A DNA stretch of 31,843 bases from Microscillaceae bacterium (lineage in GTDB: Bacteria > Bacteroidota > Bacteroidia > Cytophagales > Microscillaceae): positions 1 to 31,843 of the forward strand of contig DMXI01000038.1 in the NCBI GenBank assembly GCA_003483885.1, in the 5' to 3' direction. The notes under the pieces are model-generated. The model was not told the origin of the DNA. It saw nothing but the letters and a program-made list of their open reading frames with translations, and made no database searches. The first letter of the stretch is position 1; every line of letters starts with the position of its first letter. Both the position numbers and the translations under genes were made by a program. Positions 14,480 through 24,369 of this stretch are shown here, piece after piece.

Positions 14480-16600
14480 CTACATCCGGAAACCCATCAC
14501 CAAAATATCGTCTACCTGATCGTGTCCACTCATCCACTCTTCCAGGGTATCTTCCAGCATTTTCTTTTGTACATCCATGGGTTTACTAGATATCTCAAAT
14601 AAGAGTTTTCGGAAACGTTTGACCATAAATTTACGTCCTTTAATACCTCCAAACTGATCTTGGTATCCATCAGAAAACAGGTAAAAAGTAGTGCTTTCGT
14701 ATTTTTTTGCCGAGAGGCTTACAATTTTTTTCTTAAACGCTACATCTTCAATCAACTGGAATCCTCCAATAGACATCACGTCACCTTTTACCACCTGCAA
14801 AGCCAGACCTGACTCTTCTGGTTTAGCCGACTTTTCTTCTTGCCAATCTTTGGGTATTTGCACCATATACATAGGGTTTTTGGCCCCCGCAAACTGCATC
14901 AATTTCTTGTCTTTATCTATCACTACCAGTCCCACATCCATTCCATCATGACTCTGGGTTTCTTCTTGCTTTAAAGCCTTTCTTACCCTAAGGTGCAATT
15001 GATTCAAAATCTCATCAGCTTCGGTAATCCCCAGTTCATTCACGATTTCGTTCAATAAACGGCTACCAATCATACTCATAAAAGCCCCTGGCACTCCATG
15101 CCCGGTAGAGTCTACTGCGGCTACAATGATTTTTTCTCCTTTCACCCCTTTAAACACCCGATGTACTCCTTCAAAGGTCATCTTCTCCTCATAAATAGGT
15201 TCGGGGTTGGTTTTGGCGAACCAGTAAAAATCACCACTTACAATATCGCGGGGTTTCCACAAAATAAAATGCTCTGGAATATAATGGCCTATTTCTTCGG
15301 TTAGTGGCAGTACTGCACTCTGAATACGACGAGCGTAATTGATACTATCGGTAATATTGGTATTCTTATCTTCAATTAGTTGATTTTTCTCGGCTAATAT
15401 CCGATTGGTTTTTTGTTTTTGTCGGTTGTTGCGGTACAAAAAGAAGGCAAAAACTACAATTGACAAGATTCCTACAATAAGTACCGTGTTTCGTAACTGA
15501 TGCTGTTCTATTTCAGATTGTTGCGCCTTGATTTCCAGTTGTTGCTCTCGATTCTTACTTTTCTGAATTTCCAGCTGCTTTTTGTTTTGTTCTACTTCAT
15601 AGTCGGCCTGAATTTTAGCAATGAGTTCACTTTTGTCTTTATTGAAAATGCTGTCTTTAAAGTTTATATATTGCTCATAATACTTTAGCGAACGCTTGTA
15701 ATCTTCTACCGCACTATAATACTCAGAAAGGTACTGATAACTGTTGCGTAACAACTCAGCTGAGCCAATTTCCTTTGACAATTCTAATGCTTCTTTAAAA
15801 TATTGTTCGGCCGCGTTGTAGTTTTTTATTTTCAAATAGATACTAGCAATACTTATGGTAGTATATACATAGCCACTTTTATTGCCAAACTGTCTTTCTA
15901 ACTCTCTGACTTTATTCTGGCTCTCTAAAGCCTTATTCATATCTCCGATTCCCTCATAAAATACTCCTAAACTCCCCAGAGCGTAGGTCATTCCTTGCAA
16001 ATTATTTTTCTTTTCAAAAATGCTCAAGGCTCTCTGGTAGCTAAATACAGCAGAGTCGGTATTGTACTCACTATTGTACACATGCCCCAAATTATTGAAT
16101 AAGGTGGCGATCAAATTCTGATCATCGATCTTCTGATAAATATTCAGTGCTTTCTGATAATATGATTTAGCCTGAGGGAAATCGTCTAGTCGGCTGTATA
16201 CGGTACCCATATTGTTGTAAATATTCGCTTTGATGCGAGGGTCTTGGGTATTTTCAGCGACTTTGAGGCCCTGGAGGTAGTTCTTAATTGCTTGATCAAA
16301 ATTACTTGTTTCCCCATATACCGTCCCAATACTCCGATAAGCATTGGCGATGCCTGCCTGGTATTGAAGCTTTTGAGATAAATTGAGGGCTTTTTCGGCA
16401 AATATTTTGGCTTCTTCGGTATCTACATAAGTGTAGGCACCGCTCAATTTTATCAAAACTTTGGCCTGTAGAGTGTCTTCCTTGCGCTCATCTAACAAGT
16501 TACGCAAGCTATCTATCACTTTTTTTTGCGCAACAGCAGAAGAGAATGCCAATAAGCATGACAATGTAAAAAGAGATATGATTTTATTTCGTATGGGCAT
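14480..16600 (-). CDS. TPR-sensor SpoIIE/PP2C-type phosphatase (array gene 1)
   Basis: A 706-residue membrane phosphatase predicted to remove phosphate from Ser/Thr of a partner protein. Order: signal peptide (1-25), TPR repeats (about 50-310) outside the membrane, coiled coil (325-370), one membrane segment (372-389), a linker helix ITDSINYARRIQSAVLP (416-432) and a cytoplasmic SpoIIE domain (445-704). Metal ligands are intact: Asp457 (SGDFYWF), Asp497 (VDSTGHGVPGAFMSMIG), Asp644 (FSDGYQDQ) and Asp698 (VDDILVMG). Compared with the 16725 and 18931 copies it has an extra loop with a Lys/Glu-rich stretch (584-600). The ATG at 16600 suits the signal peptide. It is followed by two small genes in the same direction. 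Domain assignment is secure; the substrate is unknown. Confidence 0.93.
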   Translation of the reverse strand: MPIRNKIISLFTLSCLLAFSSAVAQKKVIDSLRNLLDERKEDTLQAKVLIKLSGAYTYVDTEEAKIFAEKALNLSQKLQYQAGIANAYRSIGTVYGETSNFDQAIKNYLQGLKVAENTQDPRIKANIYNNMGTVYSRLDDFPQAKSYYQKALNIYQKIDDQNLIATLFNNLGHVYNSEYNTDSAVFSYQRALSIFEKKNNLQGMTYALGSLGVFYEGIGDMNKALESQNKVRELERQFGNKSGYVYTTISIASIYLKIKNYNAAEQYFKEALELSKEIGSAELLRNSYQYLSEYYSAVEDYKRSLKYYEQYINFKDSIFNKDKSELIAKIQADYEVEQNKKQLEIQKSKNREQQLEIKAQQSEIEQHQLRNTVLIVGILSIVVFAFFLYRNNRQKQKTNRILAEKNQLIEDKNTNITDSINYARRIQSAVLPLTEEIGHYIPEHFILWKPRDIVSGDFYWFAKTNPEPIYEEKMTFEGVHRVFKGVKGEKIIVAAVDSTGHGVPGAFMSMIGSRLLNEIVNELGITEADEILNQLHLRVRKALKQEETQSHDGMDVGLVVIDKDKKLMQFAGAKNPMYMVQIPKDWQEEKSAKPEESGLALQVVKGDVMSIGGFQLIEDVAFKKKIVSLSAKKYESTTFYLFSDGYQDQFGGIKGRKFMVKRFRKLLFEISSKPMDVQKKMLEDTLEEWMSGHDQVDDILVMGFRM

Positions 16601-16645
16601 AAGATGTATATGCAGGCACGATAGTTTCCAACGAGTAATATTACA

Positions 16646-16706
16646 AATTTTTTAACGATAAACCAGCCTATGCTATGCAAACAACCACAATTTTATCGAA
16701 AAAATT
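16646..16706. repeat. AT-rich inverted repeat between array genes 1 and 2
   Basis: AATTTTTT-aa-CGATAAA (16646-16662) pairs with TTTATCG-AAAAAATT (16692-16706), with a two-base bulge and a 29-base loop. It lies in the 124-base gap between two SpoIIE genes. It may be a weak terminator or a protein-binding site; undetermined. Confidence 0.45.
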
Positions 16707-16724
16707 CAAAGAAGAATTGGCACT

Positions 16725-18692
16725 TTAGGGCAAGTGTACCCCAAGCACCAATATATCGTCTACTTGTTTATGGTCTTGCATCCAATCCAATAAACGGCCT
16801 TCCAATACTTTGGATTGTTCCTGCATTGGTTTGGCGTGTATTTCGTGTAATAAGTTTTTAAATTTGCGTGACATAAACTTTCTGAATTTCTTGCCGCCAA
16901 ATTGATCCTGAAATCCATCGGAGTAGATATAAAAAGTAGTGGGTTTTGAAATATCTATGACGTGTTTTCTAAAAGACTGTTCTTCTTCGTGAGCATACCC
17001 TCCTACTGGAAACTTATCGCCTTTTATTTCTATCATTTCTCCATCCTGAATGTAAATCAACGGGTTTTTAGCGCCCGCAAACTCCAGGGTTTTTGCCTCC
17101 TGATCAATCACTACCAGCGCCACATCCATACCATCACGATTGAGTGTTTCTTGCTGCTTCAAGTCTTTCCGAATGCTTTGGTGCAGCGCTGTCAGAATTT
17201 TTTCGGGGGAAGTCAATTGCTGCAAGCGTACAATCTGATTAAGATAAGCATTGCCTATCATAGACATAAATGCCCCAGGAACCCCGTGCCCAGTACAATC
17301 TACTGCAGCCAATACCATCTTGGTAGCTTCTGGTTTTGCTGAATCCCCTGCTGGAAATACCTCGGCAAACCAGTAAAAGTCTCCACTCACAATATCTCTC
17401 GGCTTAAAAAATACCATTGCATCGGGCAATTTACTGGTAATTTGCGCCACTGGTGGCAACACCGCTTCTTGTATCCTTTTGGCGTAATTGATACTAGAGG
17501 TAATCTTATAATTCTTATCAGTAAGCTCTTCGGTGCGTTCTTCCACCTTGGTTTCCAGGTCTTTGTTTAAATTGCGATACTTGGTCACCAGGCGTTCTAT
17601 GCCAGTCGTCATCGTTTTAAACGACGCCGTTAAATCTCCAATCTCATTGTCGGCTTTAGCTTGGATGTCAAAATCTACTTTGAGCTTACCGCTGGCTACT
17701 TGTTTGGCTACTTTGTTTAGTTGCAGTACAGGTTTTAGCACTGTTTTGCGTACCACTCGCGAAACCACAAAGAATACGACGATGATTAACACCAGCGAAA
17801 TCAGCATAAAATTGATGATCACGTTTCCTGACCGATTGGCTTCTCCCAGTAACTCTTGATTTTTTTTGCGAATGAGCGGTTGGATTTTCCTATCCAGTAA
17901 ATTGTCAATTTTATTCAAGGACTTATGAAAGTCTTGCATTCGATTATATTGTACGCTTTCTAACCGCATCAATTCGTTTCCCAGGCTCACCGTAATCGTG
18001 AAGTTTTCGTTCATCTTAGCTAACCAGGTTTTGTCTGGACGCCTGGTTTTCAGGTAATTGTCCTCAAACTTCAGATATTTTAGTTTCTTATTGGTGATTT
18101 TTTGGGCGCTTACCGAATCTTTGATAATGACATAACTCTCAATGGCATTGAGCAACTCCTCATTTAGGCTATAAAAATCAGAAATCACCTTAAGCTTATT
18201 TAGTATGTCAGGGGTGGGCTTATCAATGTATTTTTTAAATAAATCATCTATCAATTCGTCTTGCACGGTTACCATGGTTTGAACCGCAAATAGCTTTCCG
18301 TGCTTTTTGGTAGATACCTTGACAGCATCACGCGTGATTTTTTTAAAATTCTGGTATTCTTCTACCAAGGCTTTGCCATAAGCTTTTTCCTGGTCGCTCT
18401 TGGCGTATTTTTTATATAATTCTATGTGCTTATCAAAGTTTTGTTGAAACTTGGCAATGTTCTCGGGTTGGATATAATTATGATTATCTACATAATCCAG
18501 CAATGAATTGGCAATATTAGCTGCAATAATTTCAATCTCAAGTACTGTTTTTTCGAAGGGTTCTTCCAGATTTACTATCTGTTCTATATCCTTGCGCATT
18601 TGGTTGATTTGGGTAAAAATAATCACCCCAACAAATGTAGCTACGGCAATAGTAACGATAATAACTGTAGTAAATAGTTTTTTCAGACTCAT
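16725..18692 (-). CDS. HAMP-domain SpoIIE/PP2C-type phosphatase, SiaA-like (array gene 2)
   Basis: A 655-residue two-pass membrane phosphatase. Order: TM1 (7-27), a long helical extracytoplasmic sensor (28-290), TM2 (291-311), HAMP (312-372), coiled coil with the linker helix ITSSINYAKRIQEAVLP (397-413) and a SpoIIE domain (430-653). Metal Asp residues: 438 (SGDFYW), 465 (VDCTGHGVPGAFMSMIG), 592 (SDGFQDQFGG) and 646 (VDDILVLG). This build, sensor-TM-HAMP-PP2C, is that of SiaA, which dephosphorylates the regulator SiaC. I chose ATG 18692 (MSLKKLFTTV) because it starts just before TM1; a GTG at 18785 would add 31 polar residues. No SiaC is seen in the window, but a SiaB-like kinase lies at 31392. 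Confidence 0.92.
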   Translation of the reverse strand: MSLKKLFTTVIIVTIAVATFVGVIIFTQINQMRKDIEQIVNLEEPFEKTVLEIEIIAANIANSLLDYVDNHNYIQPENIAKFQQNFDKHIELYKKYAKSDQEKAYGKALVEEYQNFKKITRDAVKVSTKKHGKLFAVQTMVTVQDELIDDLFKKYIDKPTPDILNKLKVISDFYSLNEELLNAIESYVIIKDSVSAQKITNKKLKYLKFEDNYLKTRRPDKTWLAKMNENFTITVSLGNELMRLESVQYNRMQDFHKSLNKIDNLLDRKIQPLIRKKNQELLGEANRSGNVIINFMLISLVLIIVVFFVVSRVVRKTVLKPVLQLNKVAKQVASGKLKVDFDIQAKADNEIGDLTASFKTMTTGIERLVTKYRNLNKDLETKVEERTEELTDKNYKITSSINYAKRIQEAVLPPVAQITSKLPDAMVFFKPRDIVSGDFYWFAEVFPAGDSAKPEATKMVLAAVDCTGHGVPGAFMSMIGNAYLNQIVRLQQLTSPEKILTALHQSIRKDLKQQETLNRDGMDVALVVIDQEAKTLEFAGAKNPLIYIQDGEMIEIKGDKFPVGGYAHEEEQSFRKHVIDISKPTTFYIYSDGFQDQFGGKKFRKFMSRKFKNLLHEIHAKPMQEQSKVLEGRLLDWMQDHKQVDDILVLGVHLP

Positions 18693-18930
18693 AAAAACAG
18701 CGCTTACATGGTAGTTTTTCAGCTCAAATACCTGATTACTTTGAGACCTAACTTCATCAAAATAGCATAAAAAATGCCTAAACACCGTAAATGTAAAACA
18801 TTTATTGGTGAATGTCCTCGCAGGTGTTTTCCAGTGTTGTAACGATGCTTAAGCTTCATTTTTAATCTCCTGGAAACCAAAGGACTAGTTTAACACATTG
18901 GCTGTTTAAAGAATTGTTAAAAAATAATGA

Positions 18931-21156
18931 CTATAGTTTAAGCCCCATGACCAAAATATCATCTCGTTGGTCGGTACCTTCCATATGGTTTTTTAATTGA
19001 TTGAGCAAGGTTTGGTACTGTTCCTCCATGGGTAGGTGCCCAATAGATTGCAAAAGCTCATGAAAACGAGCCTTTCCAAACTTTTTCCGTTTTTCGTCAT
19101 TTTGATCTATGTATCCATCACTTGTAAGATAGATACTATCGCCTTGATAAAGGGTAATTTCGTGATTAGTGAAATCGCGTTCAAAGGTTTTTACGCCCCC
19201 CACGTGCATTCTATCTCCTTTGATTTCTTGCAAAGCCCGGGTGGCATCTCTTACAAAGTATAGTGGGCGACGTGCACCAGCGTAAGTGATACGAACTTGC
19301 ATGTGCTCTCCGTATTCCAGCGCGCACAACGAAACATCCATTCCGGTATCACTCTTAAAATTATTATTGCGCAAAATCACCAATACTTCTTCGTTGAGGC
19401 GAGACAAAATTTCGGCAGGATCATACGTATGCTCAAGTTTTACAATACGATCCAATAGCGTACTGCCAATCAAGCTCATAAATGCTCCTGGCACTCCGTG
19501 TCCGGTACAGTCTACTGCCGCCACAAATACGGTATGTATAATGCTATGTACCCAATAAAAATCCCCCGATACAATATCTTTTGGCTTATACAACACAAAA
19601 TAATCAGAGGCCATTTTTTTCAGCTCCTTTTCAAAAGGCAGAATCGCATTTTGGATAGTAAAGGCCGCTTCTAAACTTTTATTCAATTGAATGGTTTTCT
19701 CTTCCAGGCTTTTCTTAGCATACTCCAGCTCCGAGGTTTGATCTACCAATTTGGCGTTGGCTGCTTCTACTGCATCTCTCTGAGCCAATATTTCTTCTTG
19801 CTGTTGGTATAGTTCTTCATTTTGGGTGGTGATTTCACTGGTACGTTCTTGTACTTTTTGCTCCAGCACCTGATTTTGCTCTAGGATAATACGCTCATTT
19901 TCTTGTGATTTCTCTAAGGCTTCTGCTTGTGCCTCTATAGTTTCTTTACGATAGATATTGATACGGTCGGCCAGAGCCAATGACAAGAAAATTACCTGTA
20001 AAACAAACCCAATTTGATTGGCGTGATCCACCATAAAATGGTCAGGAGCCAAACCGTAGGGCTTTAGGACCACGATAAACAATCCGATCAAAATAATGGT
20101 CCAGGCTAAGATATAATACTTGGCAGCTCTATTTCCTTTGCGTAACACAAATATGCCACTCATCAACATAAGCACCGTAGAAACCAACAAAGAAAGTGTA
20201 GAGGTGATAATGCTGATTTGATAATCGGTAATGAATACCACAATGGTCATAAAAAATAGCACAATGCTTAAACCAATCAAGGCAATGTTCCATCGTGGAG
20301 TATATTTGTAGGTTTGCAAAAACCGAATAGCAAATAATACCGAAGAAAGTGCTCCTATCGTCAATCCAAAAGGCATTGCAAGGTTTGCCCAAGTAGTATA
20401 CTCCCCCCAAATGTATTGAAAACTGTGGCCATTTAATGCCGATTGCCCCAGTAAATAAGCCAGGATGTATAAGCAATAAAAAAGGTAACTGTAAGAGCGA
20501 ATGGCAATAAAAATAAACAAGTTATAAATGACCATAATCAGCATAATGCCATAGAACATTCCATAGAATAATTCGCTGGCCATATTAGCCTTGTTAAACT
20601 TTGTATCGCTTTGCAAAATTAAAGGCAACTGCACCGATCCCTGGGTATATACATTCAAATAAAAAGTATGTACTTTGGCATCTTTTAAACGGAAAGGAAT
20701 AACGACTTGAGGGTAAAAAACAGGTCTTTTAGAAAAAGGAACTCTATCACCCAGTACCATTTTTTGCCATTCGCCCAATTTATCCTGATAATAAAACTCT
20801 ATGTAATCTATAGGAGCATAGGCCACTTTCATAAACCACTTCTCGATGTTTTCGAGTGTTTTTCCTTTTTGTTGCGTAAGGTTTTGTAATTTAAACTTTA
20901 CCCAGAAGTGCGACGGGGAAAAGCCAAAGTTTGGATAAAGATCAGCAGAGGGTTTGAAGGCTTTCTGATAACGAGGCTTGAGTACTTTGAATAAGCTTAG
21001 CTGACGGGTAGAATCCTCCAGGATACTTATTTTATCTCCCAACACTATTTCCTGAGTTTTGGAGGTCAATTGCACCACTTTTTGGCCATAACCTGTCAGG
21101 GTAAGGCCAAGAAATACAATCAATAGAGTTATTTTTCTGATTTTAAATTCCCGCAT
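18931..21156 (-). CDS. 7TMR-DISM SpoIIE/PP2C-type phosphatase (array gene 3)
   Basis: A 741-residue sensor phosphatase. Order: signal peptide (1-25, ending TGYGQ), extracytoplasmic DISMED2-like beta domain (about 30-185, with FWVKFKLQN and the GSVQLPL stretch), seven membrane segments (195-397, 7TMR-DISM), a long coiled coil (400-495), the linker helix LNKSLEAAFTIQNAILP (491-507) and a SpoIIE domain (520-740). Metal Asp residues: 532 (SGDFYWV), 549 (VDCTGHGVPGAFMSLIG), 680 (TSDGYIDQ) and 733 (RDDILVMG). DISM receptors are thought to sense small ligands such as carbohydrates outside the cell. ATG 21156 fits the signal peptide. Gaps of 238 and 156 bases separate it from neighbours, so separate promoters are possible. 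Assignment is secure; ligand and target are unknown. Confidence 0.94.
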   Translation of the reverse strand: MREFKIRKITLLIVFLGLTLTGYGQKVVQLTSKTQEIVLGDKISILEDSTRQLSLFKVLKPRYQKAFKPSADLYPNFGFSPSHFWVKFKLQNLTQQKGKTLENIEKWFMKVAYAPIDYIEFYYQDKLGEWQKMVLGDRVPFSKRPVFYPQVVIPFRLKDAKVHTFYLNVYTQGSVQLPLILQSDTKFNKANMASELFYGMFYGIMLIMVIYNLFIFIAIRSYSYLFYCLYILAYLLGQSALNGHSFQYIWGEYTTWANLAMPFGLTIGALSSVLFAIRFLQTYKYTPRWNIALIGLSIVLFFMTIVVFITDYQISIITSTLSLLVSTVLMLMSGIFVLRKGNRAAKYYILAWTIILIGLFIVVLKPYGLAPDHFMVDHANQIGFVLQVIFLSLALADRINIYRKETIEAQAEALEKSQENERIILEQNQVLEQKVQERTSEITTQNEELYQQQEEILAQRDAVEAANAKLVDQTSELEYAKKSLEEKTIQLNKSLEAAFTIQNAILPFEKELKKMASDYFVLYKPKDIVSGDFYWVHSIIHTVFVAAVDCTGHGVPGAFMSLIGSTLLDRIVKLEHTYDPAEILSRLNEEVLVILRNNNFKSDTGMDVSLCALEYGEHMQVRITYAGARRPLYFVRDATRALQEIKGDRMHVGGVKTFERDFTNHEITLYQGDSIYLTSDGYIDQNDEKRKKFGKARFHELLQSIGHLPMEEQYQTLLNQLKNHMEGTDQRDDILVMGLKL

Positions 21157-21312
21157 TTTTCTACTACACTTATTGAACTGCTAAATAATAATGACTGATG
21201 CTACCAGAAGTATCAACAAAACCTTTGTAGCCTACAACAGACATACTCTATTTCAAATCTAATACCAAATCGTTTCTGTTAAAAAAATTATACCTTATAC
21301 AGCGGGCACTAT

Positions 21313-23406
21313 TTACGTAATACGATAACCCAGCAATAAAATATCATCGCGTTGCTCGTTTTCGCCTTGGTGTTCTTCCAGGGCAATCGTCAGCAGTTGT
21401 TTTTGTTTGGCCATCGGCCAATGGGCATTCTCAAACAGTAAATTTGCCAACCGTTCAGAGCCAAATTTTTTACGATCGTCGTTGTTTTGGTCAGCAAAGC
21501 CATCGGTACACATATAGAGCGCATCGCCATACTCTAGTATGATTTCTTCATCAGAAAATACTGCCGACACATTTCTTTTGCCTCCCACATAGCGTTTACT
21601 GCTTCTATAAGTTTCTATTTTTTTACGAGAAGCCGATAAGCCATTGCGTACTACATACAACGGGCGGCGAGCTCCCGAAAAAATCACCCTTACTTTTGAA
21701 TCGGCACACTTTTCTACTGAGCATATCGCCAGTTCCATCCCTTCGTCGTTATTGGTATGGTTTTGCTTAAGCGCCAGATAAATCTCGTGGTTGAGTTGAT
21801 TTAAAATTTCAGAAGGGGTCGTGACTCTCTCTATTTTTACAATTCTATCGAGCAAGGTATTGCCAATCATACTCATAAACGCACCTGGTACGCCATGTCC
21901 GGTAGAATCTACCACTGCCAGTAAGGTTTTGACCCCTTGAATGTGTTGCGATTCGGTTTGAAACTGGGTACCAACTGACGAAATCCAATAAAAATCCCCA
22001 GAAACAATATGCCTGGGTCGGAAAATAATGAAGTAATCAAACAATAAATCCCTCATGAAGCTATCTTGAGGCAAAATAGCTTGTTGAATTGTTTGTGCAG
22101 CCCTAATGCTATTGTAAATGTGCAAGTGTTGGGCTCTCAACTGATCATTTTTTTGTTCAATGTCCTGGTGCTGTCGTTTCAATTCTTTGTTTTGTAAAAT
22201 AATATCTACTCGGTTTTTAGAAATTATTTTGGATCGTTCTTTATTGAATTGATTGTTACGATAAAGCAAAAACCCAATCACCAATAAAAAAATAAGCACC
22301 AAAGCCCCAGCAACCAATATGATATTTTGAGTAACCCGAGAGCGCTCGTTGCTGCTTTTATAGTTTTTCAGCGATTGATTTTCCTTCTTGTATTTCTCCA
22401 AAAGGTAAGTAACATTTTGGCTTGCCAATCCACTTTTCTTCTTATCAGCCACAATGCTATCCATATACGTTTTGGCAATTTCTAAGTACCTCAGGGCCAT
22501 TTTGGTTTCCCCGTATTTTTTATAAATCTTATATAGTACTTCGCTAATCTCATTCATTTTAGGCTTGCTTTGCAGCTCCATGGCCAACTTATACCCTATT
22601 TGTGCATAATACAAAGCGCTGTCTTTTTTGTTCAACTTCAGATAATCTTTAGCCAAATCGGCACAAGCAAATTGTTCATAATCTCGATAACTGTGTCCTT
22701 TGTACCACCTATATACTGCTAAGTGTAATTGCAAAGCCTTTTGGTATTTGCCCAACTGAAAATACGCTACCGCACGGTTAGATTGGGCCACAGTCTGCCC
22801 AAGCGTATCTCCCGAAATAGTGCTGTATTCGGTGGCTTTTTCTATAAAGTTAAGCGCCTTGTTGGGCTGGTTATTACGTAAAAATGTATAACTGAGGTTA
22901 ATATAGGCACTTCCTATGGCATTGGCATCCTTGTTCTTTTTACCAATGCTTAGTTGTTTTTGATAATATAGAATAGCATTTTCATAATCGCCCCAATCGG
23001 CATACACATGGCCTATGGCACGATATACTTGCCCCTTTCGTTTGTATAAATTGGTAGGCTCGTAAATTTTGAGGGCTGCAAACAGATAATTCAGTGCTTG
23101 AGAGTTATTGCCTTGATAAATGAGATGGTGACCCAAGTTGTACGAAGCAAAGGCTTGCCCTAGTGGATAGTCTATTTTTTTAGCTAAACTAAGTGCTTCC
23201 TTGGCAAATGAAATGGGATCAATTACTTGTTTCCTACTGTAATACTCCGATAATTCATTGAGTATGTCTACCTTGGCTTTTCCTTCAGCCGACTTTAGCA
23301 AGCGTTTTAAACTATCAACCTTCTGATTTTGTGCCTGAACTGCTCCATAAATCAGCAAAAAATGAATAAAACATAGCCTCAAGAGTATCAATAAAGCTAC
23401 TTTCAT
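21313..23406 (-). CDS. TPR-sensor SpoIIE/PP2C-type phosphatase (array gene 4)
   Basis: A 697-residue membrane phosphatase. Order: signal peptide (1-25, ending AVQAQ), TPR repeats (about 50-320), a coiled region, one membrane segment (361-382), coiled coil with HIYNSIRAAQTIQQAILP (429-446) and a SpoIIE domain (458-695). Metal Asp residues are present at 471 (SGDFYW), 500 (VDSTGHGVPGAFMSMIG), 635 (CTDGFADQ) and 688 (RDDILLLG). It differs from its three neighbours in having GME (EGMELAI) where they have GMD, and in a 600s loop rich in Arg/Lys. In catalytic sequence it is closer to the 7TMR-DISM copy (shared ARRPLY and DRKKFG-like motifs) than to the other TPR copy. I chose ATG 23406; a TTG 72 bases upstream would hide the signal peptide. 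Confidence 0.92.
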   Translation of the reverse strand: MKVALLILLRLCFIHFLLIYGAVQAQNQKVDSLKRLLKSAEGKAKVDILNELSEYYSRKQVIDPISFAKEALSLAKKIDYPLGQAFASYNLGHHLIYQGNNSQALNYLFAALKIYEPTNLYKRKGQVYRAIGHVYADWGDYENAILYYQKQLSIGKKNKDANAIGSAYINLSYTFLRNNQPNKALNFIEKATEYSTISGDTLGQTVAQSNRAVAYFQLGKYQKALQLHLAVYRWYKGHSYRDYEQFACADLAKDYLKLNKKDSALYYAQIGYKLAMELQSKPKMNEISEVLYKIYKKYGETKMALRYLEIAKTYMDSIVADKKKSGLASQNVTYLLEKYKKENQSLKNYKSSNERSRVTQNIILVAGALVLIFLLVIGFLLYRNNQFNKERSKIISKNRVDIILQNKELKRQHQDIEQKNDQLRAQHLHIYNSIRAAQTIQQAILPQDSFMRDLLFDYFIIFRPRHIVSGDFYWISSVGTQFQTESQHIQGVKTLLAVVDSTGHGVPGAFMSMIGNTLLDRIVKIERVTTPSEILNQLNHEIYLALKQNHTNNDEGMELAICSVEKCADSKVRVIFSGARRPLYVVRNGLSASRKKIETYRSSKRYVGGKRNVSAVFSDEEIILEYGDALYMCTDGFADQNNDDRKKFGSERLANLLFENAHWPMAKQKQLLTIALEEHQGENEQRDDILLLGYRIT

Positions 23407-23691
23407 GGTTATCTTCCTTATTTGAGTAATGCCTGTGTCAGGGAATTTTTTGCATATGCTTATGCAAAAATTAAACAATCAGTCTCAATTAATAAATAAT
23501 TATTCCTGCTGATAACTTATTTTGGTAAATACTTTGTTAGCCTGTGATGTGTCAAAAAACTTCAAAATCAAAACAAAAAGATAGAAGAGTTTTGATAAAA
23601 GATACCATAGGCCTTTAAACATTTCTCTTTATCTTATCAGCACTTTTTGAAACAAGATACTATAATTGTACAACAAAACCTTAACGATAAA

Positions 23692-24165
23692 ATGATTTTT
23701 ATTCCAAAACAAATACTACCCAACCATAGAGCCACTGCATTCGTTTTGCTAACCCTTGCCATCTTATTTTTTCACACCCAAAATAGTACTGCTCAAATGA
23801 TTGCTCCACCTAATAATGTACCTCCTAGTCATTGTCGTATTGTAGGTAAGATTGTAGAAGTTTTACCCGTAAAAACCTCAAAAGAAGCAACCCAGCCTTG
23901 CCAAAAATACGCCTGTAAAGCAAAAGTGCAGGTGCTCAAAGTATTAGGCATAGGGTCAGGGTTCCACTCTCCTCTCTCGTTAGATAAGACCATTTTGGTA
24001 AAATTCGCTTTTACGCTTCAGCCTACCGAAAAGCTTTTTCCCGAGCTCAACAAGGCAATGCCAGGACTCACGATAGGAGACAAGTTTCAGGCAGATGTGC
24101 AAGCACTCCCTAGTATGGGCGAGCAGGGTTCGTCGTTTACAGTACATACCTACAAAAAACAGTAA
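23692..24165 (+). CDS. Hypothetical secreted protein, 157 aa
   Basis: I do not recognise this protein. It has a signal-peptide-like start (hydrophobic residues about 15-27, ending NSTAQ) and a mature part of about 120 residues that looks like a beta-rich OB-like or Ig-like domain. Three cysteines (SHCRIVG, QPCQKYACKAK) could give one disulfide. I chose the ATG at 23692; the longer reading from a TTG at 23647 adds 15 polar residues before the signal. It is divergent from the SpoIIE array and followed by a strong palindrome at 24266. No function is proposed. Confidence 0.65.
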   Translation: MIFIPKQILPNHRATAFVLLTLAILFFHTQNSTAQMIAPPNNVPPSHCRIVGKIVEVLPVKTSKEATQPCQKYACKAKVQVLKVLGIGSGFHSPLSLDKTILVKFAFTLQPTEKLFPELNKAMPGLTIGDKFQADVQALPSMGEQGSSFTVHTYKKQ

Positions 24166-24265
24166 CACTGGTAAGCATCTCACCCTTGCAAGTAGTGTCT
24201 ACATTTTGAGAGTCAGGCAGGTCAAAACTCGTCTTGAACAATAGCAAATACTAAGGTAAATATGA

Positions 24266-24310
24266 ATAAACCCCAAAGCCTCGACCTTTAGTCGAGACTT
24301 TGGGGTTTAT
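24266..24310. repeat. 45-base near-perfect palindrome (terminator-like)
   Basis: ATAAACCCCAAAG-c-CTCGAC (24266-24285) pairs with GTCGAG-a-CTTTGGGGTTTAT (24291-24310): 19 pairs, one internal mismatch and a 5-base loop. The U-tract is weak (TTTAT). It could end the gene stopping at 24165, or be a dispersed palindromic repeat. Confidence 0.75.
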
Positions 24311-24369
24311 ACCTACGCTGGGGTTCAACAAAACCCACTGGCATCTCTTAATATTTTAAGAAAAATTCT

